NCBI GenBank assembly: GCA_963777355.1
Contig: CAVZQK010000080.1
Span: forward strand, 372,001 to 436,000
DNA: 64,000 nucleotides
DNA from: DATJHM01 sp963777355
GTDB lineage: Bacteria > Chloroflexota > Ktedonobacteria > Ktedonobacterales > Ktedonobacteraceae
Direction: 5' to 3'
The notes under the pieces: model-generated
Told to the model about the DNA's origin: nothing
Database searches by the model: none
The model's input: the letters and a program-made list of their open reading frames with translations, nothing else
Made by a program: the position numbers and the translations under genes
Shown here: positions 17,752 through 26,809 of the stretch, in pieces
Position numbering within the stretch: the stretch's first letter is position 1
How the letters are laid out: the number at the start of each line of letters is the position of its first letter

Positions 17752-18633
17752 ATGCATATTCGTAAAGTGGTGTTACCTGTTGCTGGCCTGGGAACGCGCG
17801 TACTTCCAGCCAGTAAGGTGGTACCTAAAGAGTTGCTTCCACTCGTTGATAAACCAACGTTACAATATATTGTTGAGGAAGCCGTTGCAGCTGGTATCGA
17901 AGAGGTTATTTTTGTTACCAGCCGCAGTAAACGCAGCATCGAAGATCATTTCGATATGTTTCCCGAATTAGAACTGGCCCTGGAACGCAAGGGCAAGCAG
18001 AAAGAGCTGGAGGCTCTACGCCACTTACAGACAATGGCTAGATATGTTGCCATTCGTCAGCAAGAGCCACGTGGCCTCGGCCATGCAATTCTCTGTGCTC
18101 GCGAACTTGTTGGCGATGAGCCTTTTGCCGTCATTTTAGGTGACGACCTGATCGATCCTGAAACTCCCTGTCTACCGCGCATGATGGAAATTCATGAACA
18201 GTACGGCGGATCAGTGCTCTGTCTGGCTCCTCTTCCCCCTGAGACCATTCCTGCCTATGGGATCGCTGATGTTACTGAGCTAGGTTCTGATGTTCTCAAA
18301 GTGAAACACCTGGTTGAGAAGCCTTCTCTCGAAGAGGCCCCTTCCAATCTAGGTATCGCTGGTCACTACATCATTACGCCAGACATTTTCGATCTCATTG
18401 AACAAACGCCCACCGGCAAAGGTGGTGAGATTCAGATTACAGACGCCCTGGCCATGCAGGCTCAGGCTGGCCGCTGCTTCGGACTTCGCTTCACTGGTAA
18501 ACGCTATGACACTGGCAATCCCCTCGGCCTGCTGACTGCTTCGATTTCCTACGCCCTGAAACGTCCTGAACTCGCTCCAGCTCTACGTGAGTTCATGCAG
18601 CAAGTTCTGAAACAAGAAAATCGTAAGTACTGA
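17752..18633 (+). CDS. galU: UTP-glucose-1-phosphate uridylyltransferase
   Basis: A cytoplasmic enzyme that makes UDP-glucose from UTP and glucose-1-phosphate for cell-envelope glycans. The 293-residue length is normal. Signatures are VVLPVAGLGTRVLPASKVVPKE (nucleotide-binding loop and Lys), GLGHAILCAR, FAVILGDDLID, IAGHYIITPDIF and GGEIQITDAL near the C-terminus. The ATG follows GGAGG. It has its own promoter at 17663 and a terminator at 18641, so it is probably a single-gene unit. Confidence 0.96.
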   Translation: MHIRKVVLPVAGLGTRVLPASKVVPKELLPLVDKPTLQYIVEEAVAAGIEEVIFVTSRSKRSIEDHFDMFPELELALERKGKQKELEALRHLQTMARYVAIRQQEPRGLGHAILCARELVGDEPFAVILGDDLIDPETPCLPRMMEIHEQYGGSVLCLAPLPPETIPAYGIADVTELGSDVLKVKHLVEKPSLEEAPSNLGIAGHYIITPDIFDLIEQTPTGKGGEIQITDALAMQAQAGRCFGLRFTGKRYDTGNPLGLLTASISYALKRPELAPALREFMQQVLKQENRKY

Positions 18634-18640
18634 AAACCGG

Positions 18641-18690
18641 AAAGCTAAAGAGAGCGGCTTTCTAGCTCGCCTCTCTAGCTTTTCTCTTTT
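18641..18690 (+). terminator. Intrinsic terminator of galU
   Basis: AAAGCTA-n-AGAG-n-GCG pairs with CGC-n-CTCT-TAGCTTT, followed by TCTCTTTT. It starts 8 bp after the galU stop codon. Confidence 0.75.
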
Positions 18691-18734
18691 CTATCTCTTC
18701 TATTAGAACAAGCAGAACAAGGTATGCGAGATAC

Positions 18735-19217
18735 TTATTTATTGCTGAGAGGGATCGTGACTGTTCCCTCTGTACCACATTGCTCAATCAGTAATGCGCC
18801 TTTTGTTCTGCTTACGCCTGTACACGTATACTTCCCTCGCGTTTTTAGTGGCATCGGAATGATATGATACTGAACAAGGCTTGTTATTATACAGTGGTTT
18901 TGCCTTTTGCTAATCGTAAAGGTGTTCATTGCGACAGTATCTACCCCACTGATAGTAAACAGGAGTGTTGCTAGCTTGCAATGGAGATATGCCTGTTCAA
19001 AACAGAGGCCCTTTGCAGAGGCTGTTTTTTCATCTTGTAGTCTTCCCCCAAGAACAGAGAGCGTGCCGCACTTTTGTAAGGCAGTACTGCTTATTGACGA
19101 AATTGTTGCTGCCTGTGCCTGCCCATCTCCTTGAGAGGTACAAGCAAACAAAAAGAAACATCCAATCAGAAGAATGAGCAAAGGGGAACTCAGCCTTCTA
19201 AAAAATAGCCTTTTCAT
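18735..19217 (-). CDS. Putative secreted lipoprotein of unknown function
   Basis: The 160-residue product has a basic N-terminus, a hydrophobic stretch SPLLILLIGCFFLF and a lipobox FAC, so it should be a membrane-anchored lipoprotein. The mature part has six further cysteines spread along it (KCGTL, GLCFE, HCKLA, NHCII, YTCTG and EQCGT), which could form disulfides outside the cell. No domain is recognised. It converges on galU and shares the downstream spacer. Confidence 0.65.
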   Translation of the reverse strand: MKRLFFRRLSSPLLILLIGCFFLFACTSQGDGQAQAATISSISSTALQKCGTLSVLGGRLQDEKTASAKGLCFEQAYLHCKLATLLFTISGVDTVAMNTFTISKRQNHCIITSLVQYHIIPMPLKTRGKYTCTGVSRTKGALLIEQCGTEGTVTIPLSNK

Positions 19218-19437
19218 GATATATAATCTTTCTTTTCAAAGAGACTTTTTGAGAGACTCTTGCATCTCTCTGCTTATAAAAGCAGCTCACTTCTTCCATT
19301 ATAGTGACGCTCCCTGCAATGGAAAGTTCCACCTCTTGTCATTCATCACTACTCGCGTTATAGTAGGGCTGGAAGGTTTCTTTCCCTGTATACTTATGCT
19401 CTGGGAAGTAACCAGAAGAGAGAAACAAGATTTCCGC

Positions 19438-19522
19438 TTTTTCTCTTGAGCTAAAGAATAGGTAAGTCCGGAAGAGAAAAGTGGATTTCTGGTTTTTCTC
19501 TTGAGCCGAAGAATAGGTACGT
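19438..19522 (+). repeat. 30-bp direct repeat (period 55)
   Basis: TTTTTCTCTTGAGC followed by AAGAATAGGTA occurs at 19438-19467 and 19493-19522; flanking bases upstream are also partly duplicated. It lies just before the ribosome site of the membrane-protein gene at 19559. Confidence 0.65.
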
Positions 19523-19558
19523 AAGAATCATTTCTTTGCGATAGTGAGGAGAGTATTT

Positions 19559-19951
19559 GTGTCTGACATCCTTATCACGCTTCATAGTTATAATGTCTAC
19601 CTGGTTATTCTAACCGCTTTGATCACTGCCGTTTGGGGCCTGATTCTCTATTTTAGGAAAAAGACAATGCCCCAGGTCTGGCGCACTGCACTGATTGTTA
19701 CTGGTATTTTGGCTCTACTACAAGGACTTCTGGGCGTAAGTATGGTCGCTCTTGGCCTGCATCCAGGTACAGGTAAAGGTCTTTATTATTTGCACTATGT
19801 CTATGGCGGAATTGTTGCCCTGGGTTTACCGGTGGCACTGACCTATGCAACTGGCGGCAAAAATCTTCGCCGTGATATGCTGATTTTTAGTATTGCTCTC
19901 CTGGTAATGGTTGCTGCTGGCGTACGTGCATGGATAACTGGTCCACACTAA
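19559..19951 (+). CDS. Small four-helix membrane protein
   Basis: A 130-residue integral membrane protein with helices at about YLVILTALITAVWGLIL, ALIVTGILALLQGLLGV, YVYGGIVALGLPVALTY and MLIFSIALLVMVAAGV. The GTG at 19559 has GAGGAG seven bases upstream and is preferred over an in-frame GTG at 19544. Two histidines (LHSYNVYLV and LHYVYG) could bind metal or heme, as in small cytochrome-like membrane proteins, but that is speculative. Confidence 0.7.
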   Translation: MSDILITLHSYNVYLVILTALITAVWGLILYFRKKTMPQVWRTALIVTGILALLQGLLGVSMVALGLHPGTGKGLYYLHYVYGGIVALGLPVALTYATGGKNLRRDMLIFSIALLVMVAAGVRAWITGPH

Positions 19952-20007
19952 TTTGCAGTTTATGATACGCTCTTCGGCAGTTTTCTCTGGTGGAAAGTTA
20001 GGATGTC

Positions 20008-21336
20008 ATGCGAGCTTCTTTTATTCATATTGCGGATACGCATCTCGGCTACGAACAATATGGTGTGCGTGAGCGATTTAATGATTTCAGCCGTGTGTTC
20101 TGGGATATTATGGATGTTGCGGTTGACCGCAAGGTTGATTTCCTTGTCATCGCTGGTGATTTGTTCAATAAGCGAGCTATCGACGCTCAGACACTGCTGC
20201 ATGCGATTGAAGGCTTGAGGCGGCTCAAAGAAAAGCATATACCGGTGCTTGCAATTGAAGGTAATCATGATCGGAGTTACTATCGCGATGGTGTCTCCTG
20301 GCTTCAATTTCTCTGTCATCAGGGCTATCTTACGCTTATTGCGCCCATTATGCAGGATGGCGCTCCTCTCCTCACACCCTGGCAGCCAGAAACAATGCTT
20401 GGGGCATATACTGATCTGTTGGATAATCGCCTGCGTGTCTATGGTTTGCCCTGGCAAGGAACTGCAACCTCGCGTACCCTGGAGGGATTATCTCAGGCTC
20501 TGGCCCAGACACGTGCTGAAGAAGAGGCTAGCGGTATTGAGTATCGTTTGCTTATGATGCATACCGGTGTCGATAGTATTGTTCCTCGTGTCCAGGGTCT
20601 CCCCACTAAAGCACAATTTCAGTACCTGCAACCGTATATAGATTATCTGGCGCTTGGCCATATCCATAAACCATATACATTTGAGGGCTGGATGTATAAT
20701 CCTGGCTCGACTGAGACATGTAGCGCCGAGGAGATTCAGTGGACAGATCGTGGATATTATTATGTCCAGATTGATACTGAAACGCCTGAGCGTATCATTG
20801 ATCCAGTTTTGCAGGAACGCCTTCATCACGCAGAACATATACAAAGTAAACGCCGTCCTTTCATACGCCATACGATCCAGGTTGATGGCCTGAATGAGCC
20901 CATCGCAATCTACAATCGCTTGGAAGAATATTGCCGCCGCGAGGGACCGCGTCACCAGGATACTCCTGTCCGTCCCCTGGTCCAGATTCACCTGATTGGC
21001 ACACTTGGCTTCGATGCCGGTTCGCTTGATCAAATGCGTATGGAGAAAATGGTTCAGAGCTATTTCCAGCCTCTCTATGTACGTGTAGATAATAATACTA
21101 GCGACCAGGACTATATCCCTGATGCAAGTGATCTGGATGGCCGCAATCGCGCCCACTGGGGCGAACTGGAACGTCGGATCTTTGAGGAACTTGTTAGCCG
21201 AGATAATCGCTATCTCCCGGCAAAAGAACAGTGGAGCACCGTCCTGGCCGATCTCAAACATCAGGCCCTGAGCAAGGAGGAACCAGAGACTATCGCTGCT
21301 TACCTCCGCGAGAAATACACTGAACTCCTACCGTAA
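20008..21336 (+). CDS. sbcD: SbcD/Mre11-like DNA exonuclease subunit
   Basis: A 442-residue metallophosphoesterase of the Mre11/SbcD type, which trims DNA ends and hairpins together with an SbcC/Rad50 ATPase. Metal-binding motifs are in order: HIADTHLG at the N-terminus, VIAGDLFNKRAI, AIEGNHDRSYY, LLMMHTGVD and LALGHIHKPY. The C-terminal third is the capping and partner-binding region with many charged residues. No sbcC gene follows within the window, which is unusual because the two are often adjacent. The next gene starts 30 bp downstream on the same strand. Confidence 0.82.
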   Translation: MRASFIHIADTHLGYEQYGVRERFNDFSRVFWDIMDVAVDRKVDFLVIAGDLFNKRAIDAQTLLHAIEGLRRLKEKHIPVLAIEGNHDRSYYRDGVSWLQFLCHQGYLTLIAPIMQDGAPLLTPWQPETMLGAYTDLLDNRLRVYGLPWQGTATSRTLEGLSQALAQTRAEEEASGIEYRLLMMHTGVDSIVPRVQGLPTKAQFQYLQPYIDYLALGHIHKPYTFEGWMYNPGSTETCSAEEIQWTDRGYYYVQIDTETPERIIDPVLQERLHHAEHIQSKRRPFIRHTIQVDGLNEPIAIYNRLEEYCRREGPRHQDTPVRPLVQIHLIGTLGFDAGSLDQMRMEKMVQSYFQPLYVRVDNNTSDQDYIPDASDLDGRNRAHWGELERRIFEELVSRDNRYLPAKEQWSTVLADLKHQALSKEEPETIAAYLREKYTELLP

Positions 21337-21366
21337 ATTCCCTTTTCTGGAAGAAGGTTAGTATGT

Positions 21367-21828
21367 ATGCTTGACACTATTCTGCTTTTCGGTCTATTGC
21401 TTCTAGGTAGTAGTGTGCTTCTCTTGCTCATTTACATAAGTAAATATATAAGCAGGATTCAAGGACGTCATGCCTTCGCCCTTCTGCCCCAGGACCTGCT
21501 TCCAAAAGAGGGGGGAAAAGCAGTGAGCAGGCCAGAGTTCGCATTCTGGTCTTTAGCACCATCACCTGCCGCCAATGCCGTCTTCTTCAGACACCTGTCT
21601 TGCAGCGTGTAAAAGAAGCGCATGAAGATGAGGTCGCTATCGTCCCTATACTGGCTTCCTCATCTCCCGAAACTCGTAGAGCGCTTTCAGGTGAATGCTT
21701 TTCCTACCACGGCTCTCTTTGATTCCTCTGGTAGACTCTATGCTATCAATTATGGTTTTGCAAACGCTCAATGCCTGTTGAAGCAGGTCGAAGACCTGCT
21801 CCAATCGTCTCAAAAGAGCAAGTCATGA
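21367..21828 (+). CDS. Membrane-anchored thioredoxin-like protein, two frameshifts in this sequence
   Basis: One N-terminal membrane helix (LLFGLLLLGSSVLLLLIYI) precedes a thioredoxin fold whose middle part lies in a different frame. The middle frame reads VRILVFSTITCRQCRLLQTPVLQ, which contains a CRQC redox motif, and then VAIVPILASSSPE. The last part returns to the first frame with LVERFQVNAFPTTALFDSSG (cis-Pro loop). Adding one G in the run at 21511-21515 and removing one A at 21669-21672 restores a 153-residue protein. It may act as a thiol-disulfide reductase at the membrane. It ends 8 bp from a convergent amidohydrolase gene. Confidence 0.75.
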
Positions 21829-21836
21829 TAAGCGTT

Positions 21837-23039
21837 TTACTCTGCTAAGAATTCTAGCGCTGTGCGTGTCAATACTTCGACGCCGATTGGTAATGCATCC
21901 TCATCTATGGTAAAACGTGGGTGATGATGTGGATATTCGGCACCTTTGGCAGGATTATTCGCGCCAACGATAAAATAACATCCGGGAGCAGCATCTAGAA
22001 AACAAGCCATATCATCGCTTCCCGCTGTCATCACGGTCTCACTACTATCCACGTAGGCTTCACCTACGGTAGCAACGGCGGCTCTCTGGACCAGTGCAGT
22101 CATGCCCGGTTCATTTATGCAGGGTGGAATGCCATCAGTCATCGTAATCTCACAACTGCCACGCATAGCCTCACTGATACCAGTCGCAACTTCGCGGATG
22201 CGTTGTAAGAGGAATTGGCGATGCTCTTCGTTGTAAGCTCGTATCGTCCCTTGTACAAGCACTTCCTGGGGAATAATATTAAAAGCCGAACCAGCATGGA
22301 TCGAGGCAATAGTAATTACGGCAGGGCTGAAAGGTGAGGTTTCACGACTGATGAGCGACTGAAGAGCAAGGGTAATTTGGGCTGCGATAACTATCGGATC
22401 GATAGAGAGATTCGGCATAGCTGCGTGTCCGCCCTTACCTTTAATGGTTAGCTCAAAGCGGTTCGCGCTCGCAAAAACAGGCCCTTCGCGTACACCTACA
22501 TAGCCCATTGGGAAAGTACTAATTAAGTGCAGACCAATGATACCATCAACACCCTGCATTACACCAGCTTCAACCATTGGCTGTGCACCGCTTACTTGCT
22601 CTTCTGCCGGTTGAAAGAGAAACTTGATGTTACCGCTTATCTCAGCCCTGCGTTTGCTTAAAATATCCGCTACAGCGAGAAGAATTGCAGTATGTCCATC
22701 GTGACCACAAGCATGCATTTTCCCATCAGCCTGTGAACGGTACTCAACTTCATTCAATTCATAAATTGGCAGAGCATCCATATCAGCGCGAATCGCCAGT
22801 GTTTTATCCTTCGCAGAGCCACTTTTCTCGCCTCGTAAGAGGCCAACAACCGCAGTTTTCGCAATTCCAGTCTCTACTTCCAGGCCGAGCGTTCGCAATC
22901 GCTGTGCAACAATCTCCGACGTGCGTATCTCCTCAAAAGCAAGTTCGGGATGCTCATGAAAATCTCGTCTTGTAGCAATAAGATCCGGTACCAGTTCGTC
23001 AATAGTGGCTTTTAAATCATCTGAATGGTTTATGGGCAT
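21837..23039 (-). CDS. M20-family amidohydrolase (hippurate hydrolase/N-acyl amino acid deacylase type)
   Basis: A cytoplasmic dinuclear-metal hydrolase of 400 residues. It carries FHEHPELAFEEIRTSE near the N-terminus, AIRADMDALPI, the metal site MHACGHDGHTAILL, FLFQPAEEQVSGAQPMVEAG, GKGGHAAMPN at the dimerisation domain, and PHHHPRFTIDEDALPIG at the C-terminus. Relatives remove acyl groups from amino acids or small amides; the substrate here is unknown. The ATG at 23039 follows GGAGGAG. Confidence 0.92.
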   Translation of the reverse strand: MPINHSDDLKATIDELVPDLIATRRDFHEHPELAFEEIRTSEIVAQRLRTLGLEVETGIAKTAVVGLLRGEKSGSAKDKTLAIRADMDALPIYELNEVEYRSQADGKMHACGHDGHTAILLAVADILSKRRAEISGNIKFLFQPAEEQVSGAQPMVEAGVMQGVDGIIGLHLISTFPMGYVGVREGPVFASANRFELTIKGKGGHAAMPNLSIDPIVIAAQITLALQSLISRETSPFSPAVITIASIHAGSAFNIIPQEVLVQGTIRAYNEEHRQFLLQRIREVATGISEAMRGSCEITMTDGIPPCINEPGMTALVQRAAVATVGEAYVDSSETVMTAGSDDMACFLDAAPGCYFIVGANNPAKGAEYPHHHPRFTIDEDALPIGVEVLTRTALEFLAE

Positions 23040-23359
23040 AGCTCCTCCTGCTTGCTATTCTCGCGCTGCTTCTCTCTCTGCAAGAAAGGTTGGCAGTATT
23101 CTTTCATAGTACCATACTTGCTCAGGCTCTGTTTGAAAGCGGCAATTAGAGCGCAAGAATCGGATAGCGATCTCGTCGTTTATGCTTTATCATTACTCCT
23201 GTGAACATTTTGTAGCGCAGAAATCCTTATTGCTCATTGCCATTTCCTTTTTTGCAATATATCGGCGTATTCAACATTAGGCGTTGCTGTTATCCAGGTA
23301 TGGCCTGGCTTCACAAACGTCTTGCATGCTATAACTTGTAATCAGGAGTTTTACCCACA
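23040..23359. other. 320-bp divergent spacer, nothing recognised
   Basis: It must hold the promoters of the M20 gene (minus) and ada (plus). No strong hexamer pair, repeat or RNA structure stood out. Confidence 0.4.
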
Positions 23360-24439
23360 ATGCAAGAAGATTTATACTGGCAGGCTGTTATGAGCAGAGA
23401 TATACACGCAGATGGAGCCTTCGTATACGCGGTTCGTAGTACAGGTATCTATTGTAATCCCTCGTGCCCATCAAGACGACCTAAACGCGAGTATGTACAG
23501 TTTTTCTCTCTTCCTAGTGAAGCTGAGCAAGCGGGCTTTCGTCCCTGCCGTCGCTGTAATCAATCACTATCCCAGGGTGAAGCCCAGGTGACGCTAGTAG
23601 AGCATGTCTGCACGTATATCGAGGCACATCTGGAGGAGACGGTTACGTTGGCGACATTGGGTTCACTGGTAAGTATGAGCCCCTCCCACCTACAACGGAT
23701 TTTTAAACAGAGGATGGGCATTTCTCCCCATCAATATGCAGAGGCATGCCGGCTGAAAAAATTGAGAACGCGGTTACGTGAAGGGGAAAGTGTTACCAAT
23801 GCTTTGATTGAAGCGGGTTATAGTTCACCTAGCCGTCTCTATGAGTATACGCAAACCCATCTTGGGATGACTCCTATGAGATATCGTAGTGGAGGACAGG
23901 ATATGCTTATTCGTTACACGCTCGTCACTTCTTCTCTTGGCCGTCTTCTGGTGGCTGCGACAGAGAAGGGAATCTGTTTTGTCTCTCTTGGCGATACAGA
24001 TGAACAATTGGAGGATGCATTGTTCCAGGAATATCCAGCCGCTGAGATTGTTTGTGATGGTTCACAGCTTTCTGACTGGGTGATGGCCCTGCTGCATCAT
24101 CTTGAAGGCGAACAGCCACATCTCGCGCTTCCATTGGATGTACAGGCAACTGCTTTTCAGTGGCGTGTCTGGCGCGAACTCCAGGCTATTCCCTATGGTG
24201 AGACCCGGTCATATAGTGCGATTGCTCAGGCACTTGGGGATAAGAAGAAAGCGCGTGCCGTGGCGCGTGCGTGCGCGACTAATCCTGTAGCTCTCGCGGT
24301 TCCCTGTCATCGTGTTGTGCGAGAAAATGGGGCTCCTGGTGGCTATCGTTGGGGGAGTGAGCGCAAAGAGCGTCTGCTTGCACAAGAGCAAGCAATCTAT
24401 ACCGCAAATTCAGGTTCTTTTGAGGCTGTTGTGCATTAG
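23360..24439 (+). CDS. ada: Bifunctional Ada: methylated-DNA sensor and O6-methylguanine methyltransferase
   Basis: Three domains in 359 residues. The N-terminal zinc domain has the four-Cys pattern GIYCNPSCPSRRPKREY and FRPCRRC, where the first Cys accepts methyl groups from phosphotriesters. An AraC-type DNA-binding domain follows (about 90-175, with LQRIFKQRMGISPHQYAEACRL). The C-terminal methyltransferase carries the active site AVPCHRVVRENG. The protein repairs alkylated DNA and, once methylated, activates its own regulon. It stands alone here, with sbcD 2 kb upstream as another repair gene. Confidence 0.95.
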   Translation: MQEDLYWQAVMSRDIHADGAFVYAVRSTGIYCNPSCPSRRPKREYVQFFSLPSEAEQAGFRPCRRCNQSLSQGEAQVTLVEHVCTYIEAHLEETVTLATLGSLVSMSPSHLQRIFKQRMGISPHQYAEACRLKKLRTRLREGESVTNALIEAGYSSPSRLYEYTQTHLGMTPMRYRSGGQDMLIRYTLVTSSLGRLLVAATEKGICFVSLGDTDEQLEDALFQEYPAAEIVCDGSQLSDWVMALLHHLEGEQPHLALPLDVQATAFQWRVWRELQAIPYGETRSYSAIAQALGDKKKARAVARACATNPVALAVPCHRVVRENGAPGGYRWGSERKERLLAQEQAIYTANSGSFEAVVH

Positions 24440-24653
24440 GTCGTTCATTTAGCTCTCTTTCAGAGGATTGATCAGGAAGAATTGGTTGAGGCCAAATGGA
24501 CGAAGATTGTCCATTTGGCTGTAGGTTTATTGTGCGTTTTTTACTATTATTGAAGTATAGATTGTATTGTAGCAGCGTTTGAGGCAAAACAATGCAAAGG
24601 ATGTAGCAGATTTCATTTTTTTATCCTTAGCAATTTTCTGAAGGAGAAACGTT

Positions 24654-24791
24654 ATGTTAGAGTTTCTTTTAGTATGCTTGATTGCTTTCATTTTGCTGGA
24701 TATTGCCTCTCTTATCTGGGGTATTGATAGCCGTGATGATATTGATAGCCCTGAATGGAGACGCAGGCAGGAATGGCGTGGTTTTCACTGA
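24654..24791 (+). CDS. Small single-helix membrane protein (45 residues)
   Basis: ATG at 24654 has AAGGAG seven bases upstream, the best ribosome site in the neighbourhood. The product has one N-terminal membrane helix (MLEFLLVCLIAFILLDIASL) and a charged tail (IDSRDDIDSPEWRRRQEWR). It ends at TGA 24789-24791, 71 bp before the EamA transporter. No family is recognised; the layout resembles small YoaK- or phage-shock-like membrane peptides only in general form. Confidence 0.6.
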   Translation: MLEFLLVCLIAFILLDIASLIWGIDSRDDIDSPEWRRRQEWRGFH

Positions 24792-24862
24792 CTGATTGGC
24801 TCTCAGCTTATCTTTTTTGTTATTCCAGGCATTATTCTAACAGCAGTTATCGGGACTATCTT

Positions 24863-25825
24863 ATGAAAGAAACATTTTCTACTGAGCCAGCTCAACATAC
24901 GTTATCTGTATCTTCGTCTGAAAAGCAGCAATCATACGATCCGCCTTCGCCTGCGCTCTCTACCAGAGACCGTGTTGGTATTGGCTTTGCTCTCCTCTCG
25001 TTGTATTTGATCTGGGGCTCAACGTATCTTGGCATGCGTTTTGCCCTGGAGAGTTTCCCGCCATTTATTATGTCGGGTATCCGCTTTATTCTCGCTGGTA
25101 GCATACTCTATACATTTTTGCGTCTTCGCAAGCATCCAGCACCAACGCGAGCTCAGTGGCTTGCTTCTGCCCTGATTGGCCTGCTGTTGATTGTTGTAGG
25201 CAATGGTGGGGTCTCATTTGCTGAACAGTGGGTTGCTTCGGGACTGGCAGCGGTGATGGTTGCGGCGACACCACTCTGGACAGCGGTCTTCATTGGCTTA
25301 CAGGGGCGTTGGCCCTCGCGTATGGAGTGTATTGGTCTGGGTCTGGGCTTTGTCGGTGTCATTCTCCTCAATCTAGAACATGGTGTCTGGTCCAATCCTC
25401 TTGGTGCGATTATTCTGTTGCTTGCTCCAATGGGCTGGTCACTTGGCTCGGCCCTGAGTTCGCGAGTATCGCTACCTCCAGGGTTAATGGCCAGCGCGAC
25501 ACAAATGCTCATAGGCGGCGTAATATTACTGGTGCTGGCGTTACTCCTCGGTGAACGTATGACGCGCCTCCCAAGTATTCATGCCCTCATGGCCCTGGTC
25601 TATCTCATCATTTTTGGCTCATTGATAGCCTTCTCAGCTTATGGCTATCTTTTGCGTCATGTGCGTCCAGCGCTGGCCACCAGCTACGCCTATGTTAATC
25701 CTATGGTTGCTGTAGCACTTGGTATAGGGCTGGCAGGAGAAAAAATTACACTCGTTGGTGTGTTAGCCATGCTGGTTATTCTGACTGGTGTTGGCTTAGT
25801 CTCTTTGCGAAAGAAAAAACAATAG
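24863..25825 (+). CDS. EamA/DMT-family transporter
   Basis: An integral membrane protein of about 320 residues with ten helices in two EamA repeats. Signatures are LIWGSTYLGMRFALESFPPFI at the start of repeat one and the second-repeat segment LAPMGWSLGSALSSR. The family exports amino acids, metabolites or drugs. The start at ATG 24863 is chosen because the longer frame from 24755 overlaps the small membrane gene; no strong ribosome site is visible. The GNAT gene follows after 4 bp, so the two are probably translated together. Confidence 0.85.
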   Translation: MKETFSTEPAQHTLSVSSSEKQQSYDPPSPALSTRDRVGIGFALLSLYLIWGSTYLGMRFALESFPPFIMSGIRFILAGSILYTFLRLRKHPAPTRAQWLASALIGLLLIVVGNGGVSFAEQWVASGLAAVMVAATPLWTAVFIGLQGRWPSRMECIGLGLGFVGVILLNLEHGVWSNPLGAIILLLAPMGWSLGSALSSRVSLPPGLMASATQMLIGGVILLVLALLLGERMTRLPSIHALMALVYLIIFGSLIAFSAYGYLLRHVRPALATSYAYVNPMVAVALGIGLAGEKITLVGVLAMLVILTGVGLVSLRKKKQ

Positions 25826-25829
25826 CACT

Positions 25830-26684
25830 ATGCAGAGATCAGTTCGTACGTTAACTCTGGCAGATTTGGAGATTGCGGATACGATTACGATGGCGGCTTA
25901 TCATCTTTCAAGTAGTCGCAGAGTTGAGCTAGAACGTTATCTGGCTCTTCAGCCTGATGGGTGGCTGATTGCATTGTTTGATGAGCAACCAGCAGCGGTT
26001 GGCGGTATTATCAACTATGGGCCGTTTGCTTATGTTGGTCTGGTAGGGGTATTACCGAGATTGCAACATCATGGACTTGGAGCATTCTTGATGGAATCTC
26101 TGTTAGACTGGGCAGAACAGCAGAATTGTCCAACGATCTTGCTTGACGCAAGTGATGCAGGAGCAAATCTCTATCATAAACTAGGATTTATCGAAGATGA
26201 TAGGGCTATTTTACTCTCGCTGCTGGAACCGGGTGAACTACTAGCAGGGTCATACGAGAAGGTTACCGAGTTACAAGAGGAAGAGATTCCTGAACTAGCG
26301 GCCTTTGATGCTCCCTATTTCGGAGCAGAGCGTACTTGTGTCTTTCAAAGGTTGCTACAAGAATATCCGCATCGTGCTTTTGTATGCCGCCAAACAGAAG
26401 GCCAGATTACTGGCTATCTATTTGTCCAGGAGCGAACGCTGGGTCCCTGGGTGGCACAAACACCTATTGATGCAGAGAGCTTGCTTCTTTATGCATTGCA
26501 CTCTATCCATTTCGGGAGTGAAATTCCGCATGTAATCATCTCATCGACTCATCAGCAAGGGCTTGATTTGCTACAACGCTACGGCTTTCGTCAACAGCGC
26601 AATCTCAGTCATATGCGACTGGGGCCGCTACCGAGACGACAACATACATTGATTTATGGTCAGGCTAGTTTCGCTATTGGTTAA
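25830..26684 (+). CDS. GNAT-family N-acetyltransferase with C-terminal YitH-like domain
   Basis: A 284-residue protein. The first half is a GNAT fold with the acetyl-CoA loop VLPRLQHHGLGAFLMESLLDWA and the typical LYHKLGFIEDDR segment. The second half (about 150-284) resembles the extra acetyltransferase domain of YitH-type proteins (AFVCRQTEGQITGYLF, LGPWVAQTPIDAE and GLDLLQRYGF). The substrate is unknown. The gene begins 4 bp after the EamA transporter. Confidence 0.85.
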   Translation: MQRSVRTLTLADLEIADTITMAAYHLSSSRRVELERYLALQPDGWLIALFDEQPAAVGGIINYGPFAYVGLVGVLPRLQHHGLGAFLMESLLDWAEQQNCPTILLDASDAGANLYHKLGFIEDDRAILLSLLEPGELLAGSYEKVTELQEEEIPELAAFDAPYFGAERTCVFQRLLQEYPHRAFVCRQTEGQITGYLFVQERTLGPWVAQTPIDAESLLLYALHSIHFGSEIPHVIISSTHQQGLDLLQRYGFRQQRNLSHMRLGPLPRRQHTLIYGQASFAIG

Positions 26685-26809
26685 ATCTGTTCTCGGCACT
26701 CAATAGAGATTGCAAAACTCAGAATATATAGACCTGTTTAAAACTCTGTAGTACACTGTACAGGAGCGAACAGGTTATTTAAGATGTTCAAGAGGAAGAG
26801 AGCAAGTTT

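Noticed and set aside
20488..21261. 257-codon minus-strand ORF
   Set aside because: Antisense shadow of sbcD.
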